From positions 1 through 64,000 of the forward strand of contig CAYHHA010000001.1 in NCBI GenBank assembly GCA_964356315.1: a stretch of DNA of 64,000 nt, in the 5' to 3' direction. The translations under genes and the position numbers were made by a program. The notes beneath the pieces are model-generated. The model was given only the letters and a program-made list of their open reading frames with translations. It did no database searches and was not told the DNA's origin. This document shows, in pieces, positions 26,279 through 34,701 of this stretch; the first letter of the stretch is position 1; every line of letters begins with the position of its first letter. The DNA comes from CAYGFH01 sp964356315 (GTDB taxonomy: Bacteria; Patescibacteriota; Microgenomatia; UBA10105; UBA927).

Positions 26279-27769
26279 CTAGTTATTCCACTCTCGTTCT
26301 TCGTTATTGTGTTTCTCCATGATGTCTTGTGCTACATCGAAACTTATATAGAGCAGATTGTTCGTTTCACCTGGATCAGCTACAGTATCATACAGTTCGA
26401 CAGGAACCGGAGGATTCTGTTGGGTGTTCAGAAATAATTTCCACTTACCGAACCGCAAGGTCTTGGTTGTTTGGTACGCATCAACAGCAACCTGTATCCT
26501 AGGTTGTATTTTTTCCCCTAACAGAATATTTTTCAAACTTTTTCCCTGAAATATATCCGTTTTGGGCACACCGATTAAATCAAGAATTGTCGGCGTTATA
26601 TCAGCAGTCTGCACATATGAATGAACTGAGCCTTTCGATAATCCTGGTACTCGAATTATTAGCGGCACATGTGAATTGGAATCATAGAGTGTAGAATGAG
26701 ACAAATATCCATGTTCCATAAACTCTTCGCCGTGATCCGCGGTTACAATAACAATTGTATTGTCCTTGAGGGATGACCGGGAAATAAAAGAAATGAGCTC
26801 CTGTATTGGCCCAGCGTCCAGTTCTTGGATTTTTTGATCATACAGCGCCCGTAGATAGGCTACTTCACGAGGATTATGTTTATCAATACGGTTAAAGTAC
26901 TGAAAATTTTCAAAATACTGCGACAACAATGACAGCGATTCCGTTATCAAATTCTTCTGTTTCCGTATATTGTCGCTTGAACTTGAGAGTGACTGAAGCA
27001 AATTTTCGTATATGTCTTTTTTTTCATCTCCGTACACTTTATTTTCCAGATCAATGCGCAACTGATTTATCAGAAATGTGACAAAGTGATCTGATATTTC
27101 TTTCCAATCGGATGTTTTTAACACAACCTTATCAATCGTATCATCCGTATATAATTTCGATCTGTCTTCGATAAAATATGGCTCATGTGCATAATATGTA
27201 TGCAGAAAGAGAAACGATTTTACTCCTGAGGATACATTTTTTTCAAATTCAGTTAACGCAGTTACCCACGGTACATCATATTCTTCCAAAATTTCATCAA
27301 TGCCGCGATTATATACCGTATCTATAGGCAGGTGCACCGCATGCTTGGGCATTAGAAATGTTGTTTTGTATCCATTTTTCTTCAGTATTGACGGTAAAAA
27401 CGGGAGTGCAGGAGAAAAAATATCCTTCTCAATGTGAACCCCGTGTCCGGTCGGAAATAATCCGGTAAACATAGTCACGTGACTGGGAAGGGTGTACGTG
27501 GAATTCGTGTATGCGTGTGTGAACAGAAAATTATTTCTGCCGAATTCGCACAAATTCGGCGCCGTCTGACGATTATAGCCCTGACAAGGCAGGTGATTTG
27601 CGCTGAATGTATCCAATGAAACAAGAATAATATTGCAATCCTTGCATAGTGGTTTTGAGGCCACATAGTGCTGGAAAGAGAAATAAATTCCACAGAAAAC
27701 AATGATCAATAGCAATCCGGAAAGCAGCATGTTCCGACGATGCCAGATATGGGATACGATGTGATTCAT
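26279..27769 (-). CDS. Membrane-anchored sulfatase-fold enzyme with Thr nucleophile
   Basis: 496 residues. After a short basic end, one membrane helix (about 15-35) anchors an outer domain. NIILVSLDTFSANHLPC (about 46-62) gives the first metal Asp. The nucleophile loop is YTLPSHVTMFTG; Thr stands where true sulfatases have the Cys/Ser of CxPSR. TADHGEEFMEHGYLSH and TADITPTILDLIG complete the site. Thr nucleophiles are used by LtaS and EptA phosphotransferases and by phosphodiesterases, so decoration with or removal of a phospho-group is at least as likely as sulfate removal. The start at 27769 is preferred to upstream ATGs because it sits just before the helix. Confidence 0.82.
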   Translation of the reverse strand: MNHIVSHIWHRRNMLLSGLLLIIVFCGIYFSFQHYVASKPLCKDCNIILVSLDTFSANHLPCQGYNRQTAPNLCEFGRNNFLFTHAYTNSTYTLPSHVTMFTGLFPTGHGVHIEKDIFSPALPFLPSILKKNGYKTTFLMPKHAVHLPIDTVYNRGIDEILEEYDVPWVTALTEFEKNVSSGVKSFLFLHTYYAHEPYFIEDRSKLYTDDTIDKVVLKTSDWKEISDHFVTFLINQLRIDLENKVYGDEKKDIYENLLQSLSSSSDNIRKQKNLITESLSLLSQYFENFQYFNRIDKHNPREVAYLRALYDQKIQELDAGPIQELISFISRSSLKDNTIVIVTADHGEEFMEHGYLSHSTLYDSNSHVPLIIRVPGLSKGSVHSYVQTADITPTILDLIGVPKTDIFQGKSLKNILLGEKIQPRIQVAVDAYQTTKTLRFGKWKLFLNTQQNPPVPVELYDTVADPGETNNLLYISFDVAQDIMEKHNNEEREWNN

Positions 27770-27859
27770 GTGTTTTAATATGATATCATCATTATCGACA
27801 AGCGGCATGGTAACGAAGAATACTAGGGCATACATTGCCCGCTGTTGAGGCAAAAATTT

Positions 27860-29905
27860 ATGAAGAATCTCTTTCTCCCTAGATATCGAATAATCGGTCC
27901 GTTTATTTTTTTCGTTATAATCAGCCTTGCAGTTACTGTCTGGTATCAGCGGTACGAATCACAGGGAGAAAATAAGACGAACTCACCTATTAAGCTGTAC
28001 TGGTTCATACCAGACGGTATGCGGGCAGACCCTGATACCTTTACAGTCTTTCAGTGGGCGAAAGAAGGAAAACTTCCGAATATTAAAAGGATGATTGATT
28101 CGGGCACATATGGGTATTCATTTCCAAATTTTCCATCGCATACCCCGACAAATTTTGCGTCATTGCTAACTGGTGCTTACCCTTCGGTAAACGGAGTGAA
28201 TGATGGCCCGATGCACGCCATAGGAAAACCGCTGGATTCAGTAGCTATTGGTGGTTTTCGTTCGGTCGCCAAAAAAGTACCTCCGATCTGGAAAACACTT
28301 GAGGATGCAGGATTTAAAGTCGCAATTGTGTCTGTACCTGGCTCAACACCCCCGGAAATAAGCAAGGGAGTGGTGCTTCGGGGTCGCTGGGGTGGGTGGG
28401 GAGCGGATTTTGCCGCTATAAATTTTGAGACAAAAGGAAATCTGGAACAGAGGATAAAACAAGGAAGAGCAACGAGACTTTTCTATTTCGGGCCTCAACT
28501 GACAGAGTATGTTGATTCAGAAAAGCCTTCAGGCTGGATAAACTCGCCAAGCAGCATGTCCGATCCATATGAAGTGAAGCTCACGGGATGGGGAGCCACA
28601 GTATTTGCCTATGTATACGATTCAACGGACAACAAAACTGTTGATTACGACAAGGTGATTTTTGCCGTAGATAAGGATCGCCCCACTGCTCCAATATCAG
28701 TCGGCGAGTGGAGCAATTGGGAGTCAATTACATTGCAATGGAAAGTAGAGGACAAGAGCACACCCATACAAACAGCGGTAAAAATCGCAGTTGTAAAGCT
28801 AGGAGGGGCTGATAGGTTTTTTCGGATACGCCTTTTTTATAACAACCTCAATGAACAAATCACGCTTCCTGATACCGCTGCTGCGGTAATGAACAAATCG
28901 GCTGGCCCCATGGTAGACTTCGTAGACAACTATCCGGCACAGTTAATTTATTACCCGGAAGATAAAAAAATATTTCTCGATGAAGCACATATGTCACTGG
29001 ATTGGCACGCCAGAGCAGTGCCTGCCGTTGTAAATAACTTTCACCCAGATGTCGTCATACATGATATATATACGCCCAATCAAATGCTTACCAGCCGCTG
29101 GTGGATGGGGTTCGTCGATCCGAATAGCTCTCAATACTCGAGTATTTCTGATGAGAAGAGAACAGAGCTTTGGGACGAAGTAAAAGATATGTATATAAAA
29201 CTTGATACCATTATAGGAGAGGTGTTAAAAACATCAGATAAAAACACGTACATCGTACTAAGCTCCGACCACGGAGCAGTACCACTGAACCGGACCGTGA
29301 ATTTAAACAATCTTTTTGCGAAAAAAGGCTGGTTAAAGTTCTCGATCAATAGCAGTACTGGTGAGCCGATCATTGACTGGGCAAACACGAAAGCAATCTA
29401 CCTGAAAATGGCTCATGTATACATTAATCCCAATGGACTTGCCGGTAAATATAATCGCGCGTCCGGACAAGAGTATGAAGCCCTGCGCGATGAGGTCATC
29501 AAAGAGCTACAGAGTCTTCAGGATGAAGAAGGTCAAAAACCGCTCACTGATATTGTGAAATGGGAGGTAGCAAAAGAGTATATGCAGCTTGATCCTGATC
29601 GATTAGGAGATTTAGTTATCGCGAATGCTCCTGGGTTTGGATGGAATGAAGAGATGAGCAATGACCTGGTTATTTTCTCCACACCTTCGGTTACTGGATA
29701 CAAACAGGCTATTAAGGCTGAGCATGTAAGCGGGATGTGGACGCCATTTATTATCGCGGGTCCTGGGATAAAAAAGAATAATTTTTTGGGCAACAAGCCA
29801 TTTCCCCTCATCGATCAATACCCAACGCTTATGAATGCACTGGGCGTCACTATTCCAAACTTTGTTCAAGGAAAAAGCTTGCCAGTATTTAACGATGGGC
29901 GCTGA
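27860..29905 (+). CDS. Type I phosphodiesterase/nucleotide pyrophosphatase family, membrane-anchored
   Basis: 681 residues from ATG 27860 (a TTG at 27845 would add five). One N-terminal helix (about 10-28) precedes the alkaline-phosphatase-fold domain. LYWFIPDGMRADPDTF provides the first metal Asp, FPSHTPTNFASLLTGAYPS the Thr nucleophile, and VLSSDHGAVPLNRT the second metal site (about 470-483). An insertion with many aromatic and Asp residues separates them. The family hydrolyses phosphodiester or phosphosulfate bonds, outside the membrane here. It diverges from the Thr-sulfatase gene and overlaps the convergent small gene by 40 bp. Confidence 0.85.
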   Translation: MKNLFLPRYRIIGPFIFFVIISLAVTVWYQRYESQGENKTNSPIKLYWFIPDGMRADPDTFTVFQWAKEGKLPNIKRMIDSGTYGYSFPNFPSHTPTNFASLLTGAYPSVNGVNDGPMHAIGKPLDSVAIGGFRSVAKKVPPIWKTLEDAGFKVAIVSVPGSTPPEISKGVVLRGRWGGWGADFAAINFETKGNLEQRIKQGRATRLFYFGPQLTEYVDSEKPSGWINSPSSMSDPYEVKLTGWGATVFAYVYDSTDNKTVDYDKVIFAVDKDRPTAPISVGEWSNWESITLQWKVEDKSTPIQTAVKIAVVKLGGADRFFRIRLFYNNLNEQITLPDTAAAVMNKSAGPMVDFVDNYPAQLIYYPEDKKIFLDEAHMSLDWHARAVPAVVNNFHPDVVIHDIYTPNQMLTSRWWMGFVDPNSSQYSSISDEKRTELWDEVKDMYIKLDTIIGEVLKTSDKNTYIVLSSDHGAVPLNRTVNLNNLFAKKGWLKFSINSSTGEPIIDWANTKAIYLKMAHVYINPNGLAGKYNRASGQEYEALRDEVIKELQSLQDEEGQKPLTDIVKWEVAKEYMQLDPDRLGDLVIANAPGFGWNEEMSNDLVIFSTPSVTGYKQAIKAEHVSGMWTPFIIAGPGIKKNNFLGNKPFPLIDQYPTLMNALGVTIPNFVQGKSLPVFNDGR

Positions 29906-30492
29906 CATGTGATGCTCTGAAATAGCTTCATGTACTCATTCTCCGATCGTATCTTAGACCGTTCTACTATCAACTCAATCTGCAACCACTGGTGTGCGTC
30001 TTTACAATAAAATATTCCAACGAAGCTTTTGTAGGCAATCTGGTCCTCTGTGCAACTGCCATACTGTAATCGGTTGTTCAAAAAACCGGTAAAATAGGTA
30101 ATAGGGAGATCGTGCTGTCCTAGTATAATTTTTGGGGCTGGTTTAAAGGTATCATCGCAGCTGATTGTATCAGAGACCATTCCTGGGTAAGGGGAGCGAA
30201 TTGTTTCAAAGAGACCGTTTATTTTTATAAGTCGAATTTTGGTAAATGCCAAAGCATCTTGCACTTTTACATTAGATTGTATTTCAAGTCGGGCGCGGTA
30301 GTCCTGAGCATCAATGAGTCCTCGCCAAGTTTTTGGTGATTTCTCATGCTCTTCTTGTATGCGCCATTGTGACTGACCGGGAAATGCCATGCAACCGAAA
30401 TCTCCGCACCCCCGAACACGGGATACAACGAAGTACGCTGCCGCCGCAAGAAAACATAAGAAAATTATTCTCCTCCATCTGGAAATATTCAT
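29866..30492 (-). CDS. Unrecognised single-span membrane protein, Cys-rich outer part
   Basis: 208 residues. A basic start (MNISRWRRI) and one helix (IIFLCFLAAAAYFVVS, about 9-25) are followed by an outer domain containing six Cys (CGDFGC, ISCDD, GSCTED, FYCKD, ITCQR), suggesting disulfides. No family is recognised. Of two possible ATGs I chose 30492: TGATACAGT (30499-30507), an extended -10 box, abuts the other ATG and lies 6 nt before this one, implying a leaderless message. It shares its 3' end (40 bp) with the convergent phosphodiesterase gene. Confidence 0.65.
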   Translation of the reverse strand: MNISRWRRIIFLCFLAAAAYFVVSRVRGCGDFGCMAFPGQSQWRIQEEHEKSPKTWRGLIDAQDYRARLEIQSNVKVQDALAFTKIRLIKINGLFETIRSPYPGMVSDTISCDDTFKPAPKIILGQHDLPITYFTGFLNNRLQYGSCTEDQIAYKSFVGIFYCKDAHQWLQIELIVERSKIRSENEYMKLFQSITCQRPSLNTGKLFP

Positions 30493-30498
30493 AGTCAT

Positions 30499-30507
30499 AC
30501 TGTATCA
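30499..30507 (-). promoter_or_regulatory. Extended -10 box, leaderless promoter candidate
   Basis: On the minus strand TGATACAGT (TG-n-TACAGT) ends 6 nt before the ATG at 30492, placing the expected transcription start at the start codon. No good -35 is visible, as is common for extended -10 promoters. Confidence 0.45.
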
Positions 30508-30513
30508 CTTTTG

Positions 30514-30561
30514 GCACCCTGTGGGTCGGCTGATATATTGAATTGACTCCGACATGGGTGC
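30514..30561. repeat. Imperfect inverted repeat upstream of the -10 box
   Basis: GCACCC and GGGTCGG (30514-30529) pair with CCGAC and GGGTGC (30549-30561), leaving a small internal bulge and a 19-nt loop. It sits between the end of the RGP-like gene and the promoter of the next leftward gene. No T-run follows on the minus strand, so it looks more like a hairpin or protein-binding site than a classical terminator. Confidence 0.4.
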
Positions 30562-30608
30562 CGCTATCATCTTCCACCGAGAGTAAACAACCATCTCATA
30601 GGATACTG

Positions 30609-31592
30609 CTAAAAATATTCTGACCAAATACGCATAGCTTTGCGTAAATCCTTGAAGTATGCGTCCGCCGGAAATTCAATTTTTTTAGCAAGTTCAGCAT
30701 AGCAACCGGTAACTGTTTTTGCTGTCAGTTGAACTCGCTCTACCCGAGTATACATGTCTTCGTTGAGCCGAAGTCCTTTTGCTTCTTTTTCAATATTATT
30801 GAATACATCCGATGCGTGCGTGTGTCTAATAAATGGCGAACCGTTCGAAACAGCAAATCCGAGATGGTCAATTATCTTTTTCACAAACAATCCTGCCCAT
30901 ATATCGTCATAGCGATCGACGCCCCATAGGGCGCCACCAGGCTTAGCCCCCATTGGGGGAAAGTACATTGCGCAGGCGATCTCCTTCTTATACGCAAGAT
31001 TTGTGGACATAGGAAAATAGTATCCCTTGGGAATAAATTCTAAAAACTCAAAATATTGCGGGACTCGGAGGCCGTAATTGATTAAATTTGTGGGCGAGTC
31101 AAAATCCAGCACCTCGCTCCATAAACCGTGGCTAAGCACAACCTCATGCTTATTTCTAATCGAGTAGGGAATGCCGCGACTATACATATACTTTCTATTT
31201 GGGTAGATCGGAAACCAGTCATCTGGAGCAAAAAGTGACAAATTGGCAATATATTCTTCAACCAGGTCAACCCCCTCGTGTGGGAGACAGTCGTCGTCAA
31301 TAGTAATCACTATGTCTGCGCCCAATTCTTGGGCCTTAAGAAAGCCATAAGAGCGGATCCCTGCATTTTTTCGAGAAATTATCCATGCATTTTTTTTTAA
31401 ATCCGCATCAATTTCTTTCCAACTATAATGGTAAGTTTTCCAAAAATATTTGTCGGGCGTTTCAATTTGCTTACACGGGTGATCCTCGGTAATAATTCCT
31501 ATACACCGAGCAAATTGATTCCCCCAAGAAGATAAAAAATCTAGGGTTCGTATGGTGGGAATTACTATAGCAATGGTCGGAATACTAGCCAT
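30609..31592 (-). CDS. Reversibly glycosylated polypeptide / UDP-arabinopyranose mutase-like protein (GT75)
   Basis: 327 residues closely following plant RGP/UAM proteins. It has an N-terminal AIVIPT strand, the metal motif TIDDDCLP (about 96-103), and the block PYSIR, then SHGLW and DFDSPTNL, aligned with PFSLR, SHGLW, DYDAPTQL of plants. IPKGYYFPMSTNLAY, DRYDDIWAGLFVKKIIDHLG and SPFIRHTHASDVFNNIEKE follow. The Arg that is reversibly glycosylated in plants appears kept. The plant enzymes interconvert UDP-arabinopyranose and furanose, so this gene may supply a furanose donor, but the sugar is not proven. A TACAAT box lies 7 nt before the start. Confidence 0.85.
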   Translation of the reverse strand: MASIPTIAIVIPTIRTLDFLSSWGNQFARCIGIITEDHPCKQIETPDKYFWKTYHYSWKEIDADLKKNAWIISRKNAGIRSYGFLKAQELGADIVITIDDDCLPHEGVDLVEEYIANLSLFAPDDWFPIYPNRKYMYSRGIPYSIRNKHEVVLSHGLWSEVLDFDSPTNLINYGLRVPQYFEFLEFIPKGYYFPMSTNLAYKKEIACAMYFPPMGAKPGGALWGVDRYDDIWAGLFVKKIIDHLGFAVSNGSPFIRHTHASDVFNNIEKEAKGLRLNEDMYTRVERVQLTAKTVTGCYAELAKKIEFPADAYFKDLRKAMRIWSEYF

Positions 31593-31599
31593 TTCAGAT

Positions 31600-31605
31600 A
31601 TTGTA
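31600..31605 (-). promoter_or_regulatory. -10 box of the RGP-like gene, leaderless candidate
   Basis: TACAAT on the minus strand ends 7 nt before the ATG at 31592, so transcription would start at or within two bases of the start codon. Only a poor -35 match is seen. Confidence 0.5.
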
Positions 31606-31631
31606 GCATAAATATTTTGTGAAAACCCTGG

Positions 31632-33656
31632 TCACTTAATTGTTTCAACTGGTTGCAATAGTGACGGTATTGCTAAGATATTATCTTTATAAAATCCTAT
31701 TTCATTTACCCCACTCACAGTGAGCGCTTCGCATTGTTTTCTAGGGGCAGCATGGCTTTGGCATTTCACAAGTATGCTTGTTGAACCTTCATGATTTGAA
31801 AAAGTGTTTTTTTCTAGGCTAGCCAACTCTGCGTGGTAATACCCCCATGTGGGAGAAATGTCTCTAGCCGCCGCCCATAGCAACCTTGTTGCCTCGGGAT
31901 ATTTCGTAAGTATTTCAAGACCGAGTTGGTAGTATATTTTTGCATATTCATATGGCTCTTTCGGCATGTGGCTCGTTCTAAGTAAAATTTCTACATATTG
32001 TGGAAATAGAGTCTTCGAATATAAATCAATTTCGTTTAACCGCAACGTAAAATCTTTACTCAAAACTCTTTCCTCATTCTTTTTGAGCTGCTCTATGGCG
32101 TCACTATAATTACCAGTATTAACGGAGAGCTTAGTCAACGCTATATAATACTCATCATTAAATGGGTCCATTTTTATTGACTCGTTATAAAGCAATCTGG
32201 CGCTTTGATAATCTATCTTTGCATACTGACTTGCTAAGATGCTTATCACTCCTGGATCATGCTTGTGAAAAAAATTGCTTAACTTATACTCTGTTGGCCC
32301 CGCTGCATGGACTTCTTTATCAAGACTTATTGCTGCAATCACTTTGTCGACTATATATGGTTGTGAATAAAATGAAACCCTAAAATCTCGTGTGATCACC
32401 TGCGCGACACCTCCAAGCACAAAACCTCCATAATATAATCCAATAAATACAAGGGAAATTAATATTCCTCCTTTCATTTCTATTGTTTTTTTTTCATATT
32501 CGGCTTGTTTTTGTAGTCCAATGATCACCCAAAGCAAAATCCAAATCACTATAAAATCGAGGTTCATTTCAATAGAGCTATATATTAAGGCTAGTATCAC
32601 CCCGTGAGTGGCGACTGAGGGCGGCGCTCGGCGTAGCGAGACATACAGCAGAAGACATAGCGTGATGAGTCCTACCACGCCCAGCTCGGCCGACACTTGC
32701 AGTGGTAGACTGTGTGCATACCAGGAATATGAATTCTTCCTTTCTTGAAATCGCTTAGAGACTAAATAAAACGTCCCCGGGCCCCAGCCTAATAATGGGC
32801 GTTCTTTTATTGCTAGGGCCGCTTGCTTCCAGTATTGAATCCTACTGTCTAGTATAGAGGGCTTCCCTTTTTCTAATAGAAGCCCCCTTGAAAATATCAC
32901 AAACAGGGGTATGGCAATAATGAGCGCGATGGCGCCAAGAAGCCACCGTGTTTTTTTTTGTATATTTTTTGTGTGATATGCAATCATATAGAGACCGTAT
33001 GCACACAAAAGAAGTATCCCGCCCCTGGAAAAAGATAGGGAAAATACCACCAGAAGGAGTAGTAACCCCAAGATGTTCCAAAGAGACTTTTTCTCTTTTA
33101 ACAGGAAAAGACTGGCAGGAATGCCAAAAAATATCACATTTACTATGTGATTATGTCCATATGATTTATATAACAAGTTCATGTTTGGCACAAAACCACG
33201 TAGATATGGAAAGACGGTGAAAAGCAATGAAATCGCCGACACGCCGACTGCCCAAATAAATAGAATATGTATAAAGCCATTAAGGGTGTTCTTGTGTGCT
33301 TTGTTTGAGAAAAATACAAAGAGCAGAAAGGCAAGTGTGTATTTTACAAATTCGGTTATTGAATAGCCGAGACTGAGTGAGGAAAATGAAGACAAGACTA
33401 GTGAAATAAAGAGTGAAACCCAGCAGAGAAGAATATTTTTTTCTATATGGTAGGTGGCTTTATGAGAGAACCAGTCATATAAATATAAGCCTAGCGTGCC
33501 AGCGCAAGCGATAACAAGCGTTATTGATTGTTTATCATCCCCCAAAAACACAAGGGTTGTTAATACCGCAAACAGTGCAATAGATTGATATTGAGTAAAC
33601 ATGTCCTGTGTCCATGTTGTAAGCGTTCTACAGTGTTGGTTCAACCATTTTATCAT
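31632..33656 (-). CDS. O-antigen ligase/polymerase (Wzy_C) with C-terminal TPR-like region, copy 1
   Basis: 674 residues. About 12 helices fill residues 15-430. The Wzy_C marks are the GHNHIVNVIFFGIPASLFLL loop (about 167-186), LSFSRGGILLL (about 206-216) and PLLGWGPGTFYLVSKRFQE (about 288-306), then YAHSLPLQVSAELGVVG. The soluble C-terminal 240 residues contain paired helices (YQSARLLYNESIKMDP, YSDAIEQLKKNEERV) resembling tetratricopeptide repeats. A truncated paralogue lies at 35558-37111. It overlaps the upstream epimerase gene by 29 bp, so the two are cotranscribed. Confidence 0.87.
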   Translation of the reverse strand: MIKWLNQHCRTLTTWTQDMFTQYQSIALFAVLTTLVFLGDDKQSITLVIACAGTLGLYLYDWFSHKATYHIEKNILLCWVSLFISLVLSSFSSLSLGYSITEFVKYTLAFLLFVFFSNKAHKNTLNGFIHILFIWAVGVSAISLLFTVFPYLRGFVPNMNLLYKSYGHNHIVNVIFFGIPASLFLLKEKKSLWNILGLLLLLVVFSLSFSRGGILLLCAYGLYMIAYHTKNIQKKTRWLLGAIALIIAIPLFVIFSRGLLLEKGKPSILDSRIQYWKQAALAIKERPLLGWGPGTFYLVSKRFQERKNSYSWYAHSLPLQVSAELGVVGLITLCLLLYVSLRRAPPSVATHGVILALIYSSIEMNLDFIVIWILLWVIIGLQKQAEYEKKTIEMKGGILISLVFIGLYYGGFVLGGVAQVITRDFRVSFYSQPYIVDKVIAAISLDKEVHAAGPTEYKLSNFFHKHDPGVISILASQYAKIDYQSARLLYNESIKMDPFNDEYYIALTKLSVNTGNYSDAIEQLKKNEERVLSKDFTLRLNEIDLYSKTLFPQYVEILLRTSHMPKEPYEYAKIYYQLGLEILTKYPEATRLLWAAARDISPTWGYYHAELASLEKNTFSNHEGSTSILVKCQSHAAPRKQCEALTVSGVNEIGFYKDNILAIPSLLQPVETIK

Positions 33657-34623
33657 GGATTTGAGTCCTCCAATTGTGCGAGGATTGAATTATAGCGTTT
33701 ATGTCCGATGTCTTGGGAACCCAGCTTAGTATTTTTTCAGCTTTAGTTATATTTGCTACAACTGATGCCATTTCGTTTTTTCTTTTTTTTCCGAAATCTT
33801 TTGGGAGATTACCAAACCTGTCCTCAAATGTCCTTATTAGCTCTAGTGTGGTGGTGCCCTGACCAGACCCTATATTCAGGCATTGTGGCGTCCCGCCCTC
33901 TAATAGGTGTTTTACTGATTCTGTATTTGCCATAGCGACATCTTCTACATGAACATAATCTCTGACGGCGGTTCCGTCGCGCGTCGGATAGTCGTTCCCA
34001 TAAATTATAAGCTTTTTTCGCTGTTTTAGGTGTGTAGATAAAATTCTCGAGATTATATCGCTTTTAGCTCGGGATTTTTTTTCTGGGACTTCGTCTTTGG
34101 CGGCCCCAGAAACATTAAAATATCGCAACACCATAGCATTTATATGCCCGTGTTTTTGTTGAGTTAAATATTCTTCAAACATTTTTTTTGTTTTCCCATA
34201 CACGCTCTGTGGCTTTGTCGTGTCATTTTCACTAATAGGGTTAACATTATTTTCATACACCGCTGCCGATGATGAAAATACTATGTTTCGACACCCAGAT
34301 GAAGTCGCCGCCTTAACCAGCACCACTCCTCCGTCGACATTGTTTTTGTAATATTGGTTCGGGTGTTTATGAGAGTCGGCAATAGATGTAAGCGCGGCAA
34401 GATGCAGAATAACATTGGGTTGGTATTTTTTCATTACACTTTGCACCAGACGCGCGTTTAAAATGTTTCCTTGTATACATATGTGGGTTTTCATGGTTCT
34501 GTGGCGGGTCTTTGGAAGTAGTTGATCAAAAAGTATGAGGTCATACCCCAACTTGTCTAGTTTATTTGCGGACACAGATCCAATAAAACCGCTTGATCCA
34601 GTAATTAACACTCGTGGCTTCAT
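33628..34623 (-). CDS. GalE-type NAD-dependent sugar epimerase
   Basis: 331 residues, extended short-chain dehydrogenase fold. VLITGSSGFIGS (about 5-16) is the GxxGxxG NAD loop. FSSSAAVYENN supplies the catalytic Ser region, SVYGKTKKMFEEY (about 138-150) the Tyr-x3-Lys pair, and RDGTAVRDYVHVEDVA and LNIGSGQGTTTLE the C-terminal GalE signatures. It probably interconverts UDP-Glc/UDP-Gal or their N-acetyl forms. ATG 34623 is favoured over 34641 because TGTTACAAT ends 8 nt upstream of it. A paralogue with the same features is at 47409-48407. Confidence 0.88.
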   Translation of the reverse strand: MKPRVLITGSSGFIGSVSANKLDKLGYDLILFDQLLPKTRHRTMKTHICIQGNILNARLVQSVMKKYQPNVILHLAALTSIADSHKHPNQYYKNNVDGGVVLVKAATSSGCRNIVFSSSAAVYENNVNPISENDTTKPQSVYGKTKKMFEEYLTQQKHGHINAMVLRYFNVSGAAKDEVPEKKSRAKSDIISRILSTHLKQRKKLIIYGNDYPTRDGTAVRDYVHVEDVAMANTESVKHLLEGGTPQCLNIGSGQGTTTLELIRTFEDRFGNLPKDFGKKRKNEMASVVANITKAEKILSWVPKTSDINAIIQSSHNWRTQIHDKMVEPTL

Positions 34624-34631
34624 GTAGATCA

Positions 34632-34637
34632 ATTGTA
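34632..34637 (-). promoter_or_regulatory. -10 box of the epimerase gene, leaderless candidate
   Basis: TACAAT preceded by TGT (extended -10) on the minus strand ends 8 nt before ATG 34623. The alternative upstream ATG at 34641 would lie ahead of this promoter, which supports the shorter protein. Confidence 0.45.
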
Positions 34638-34682
34638 ACATGGGAAATCTGGAGCGGGCCGACCCATCTCTGAGTTATCGCA

Positions 34683-34701
34683 TGTGGACAACTTATCCAC
34701 A
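34683..34701. promoter_or_regulatory. Pair of inverted DnaA boxes
   Basis: TGTGGACAA (34683-34691, a TTGTCCACA box on the minus strand) and a perfect TTATCCACA (34693-34701) face each other with one base between. A third box-like TGTGGAAAA is at 34754-34762 inside the dnaA frame. Such boxes upstream of dnaA serve autoregulation or origin function; here they precede a broken dnaA. Confidence 0.75.

Noticed and set aside
26279..27769. True formylglycine-type sulfatase
   Set aside because: The CxPSR/SxPSR motif is absent; Thr occupies the nucleophile position and no sulfatase-maturing gene was seen.
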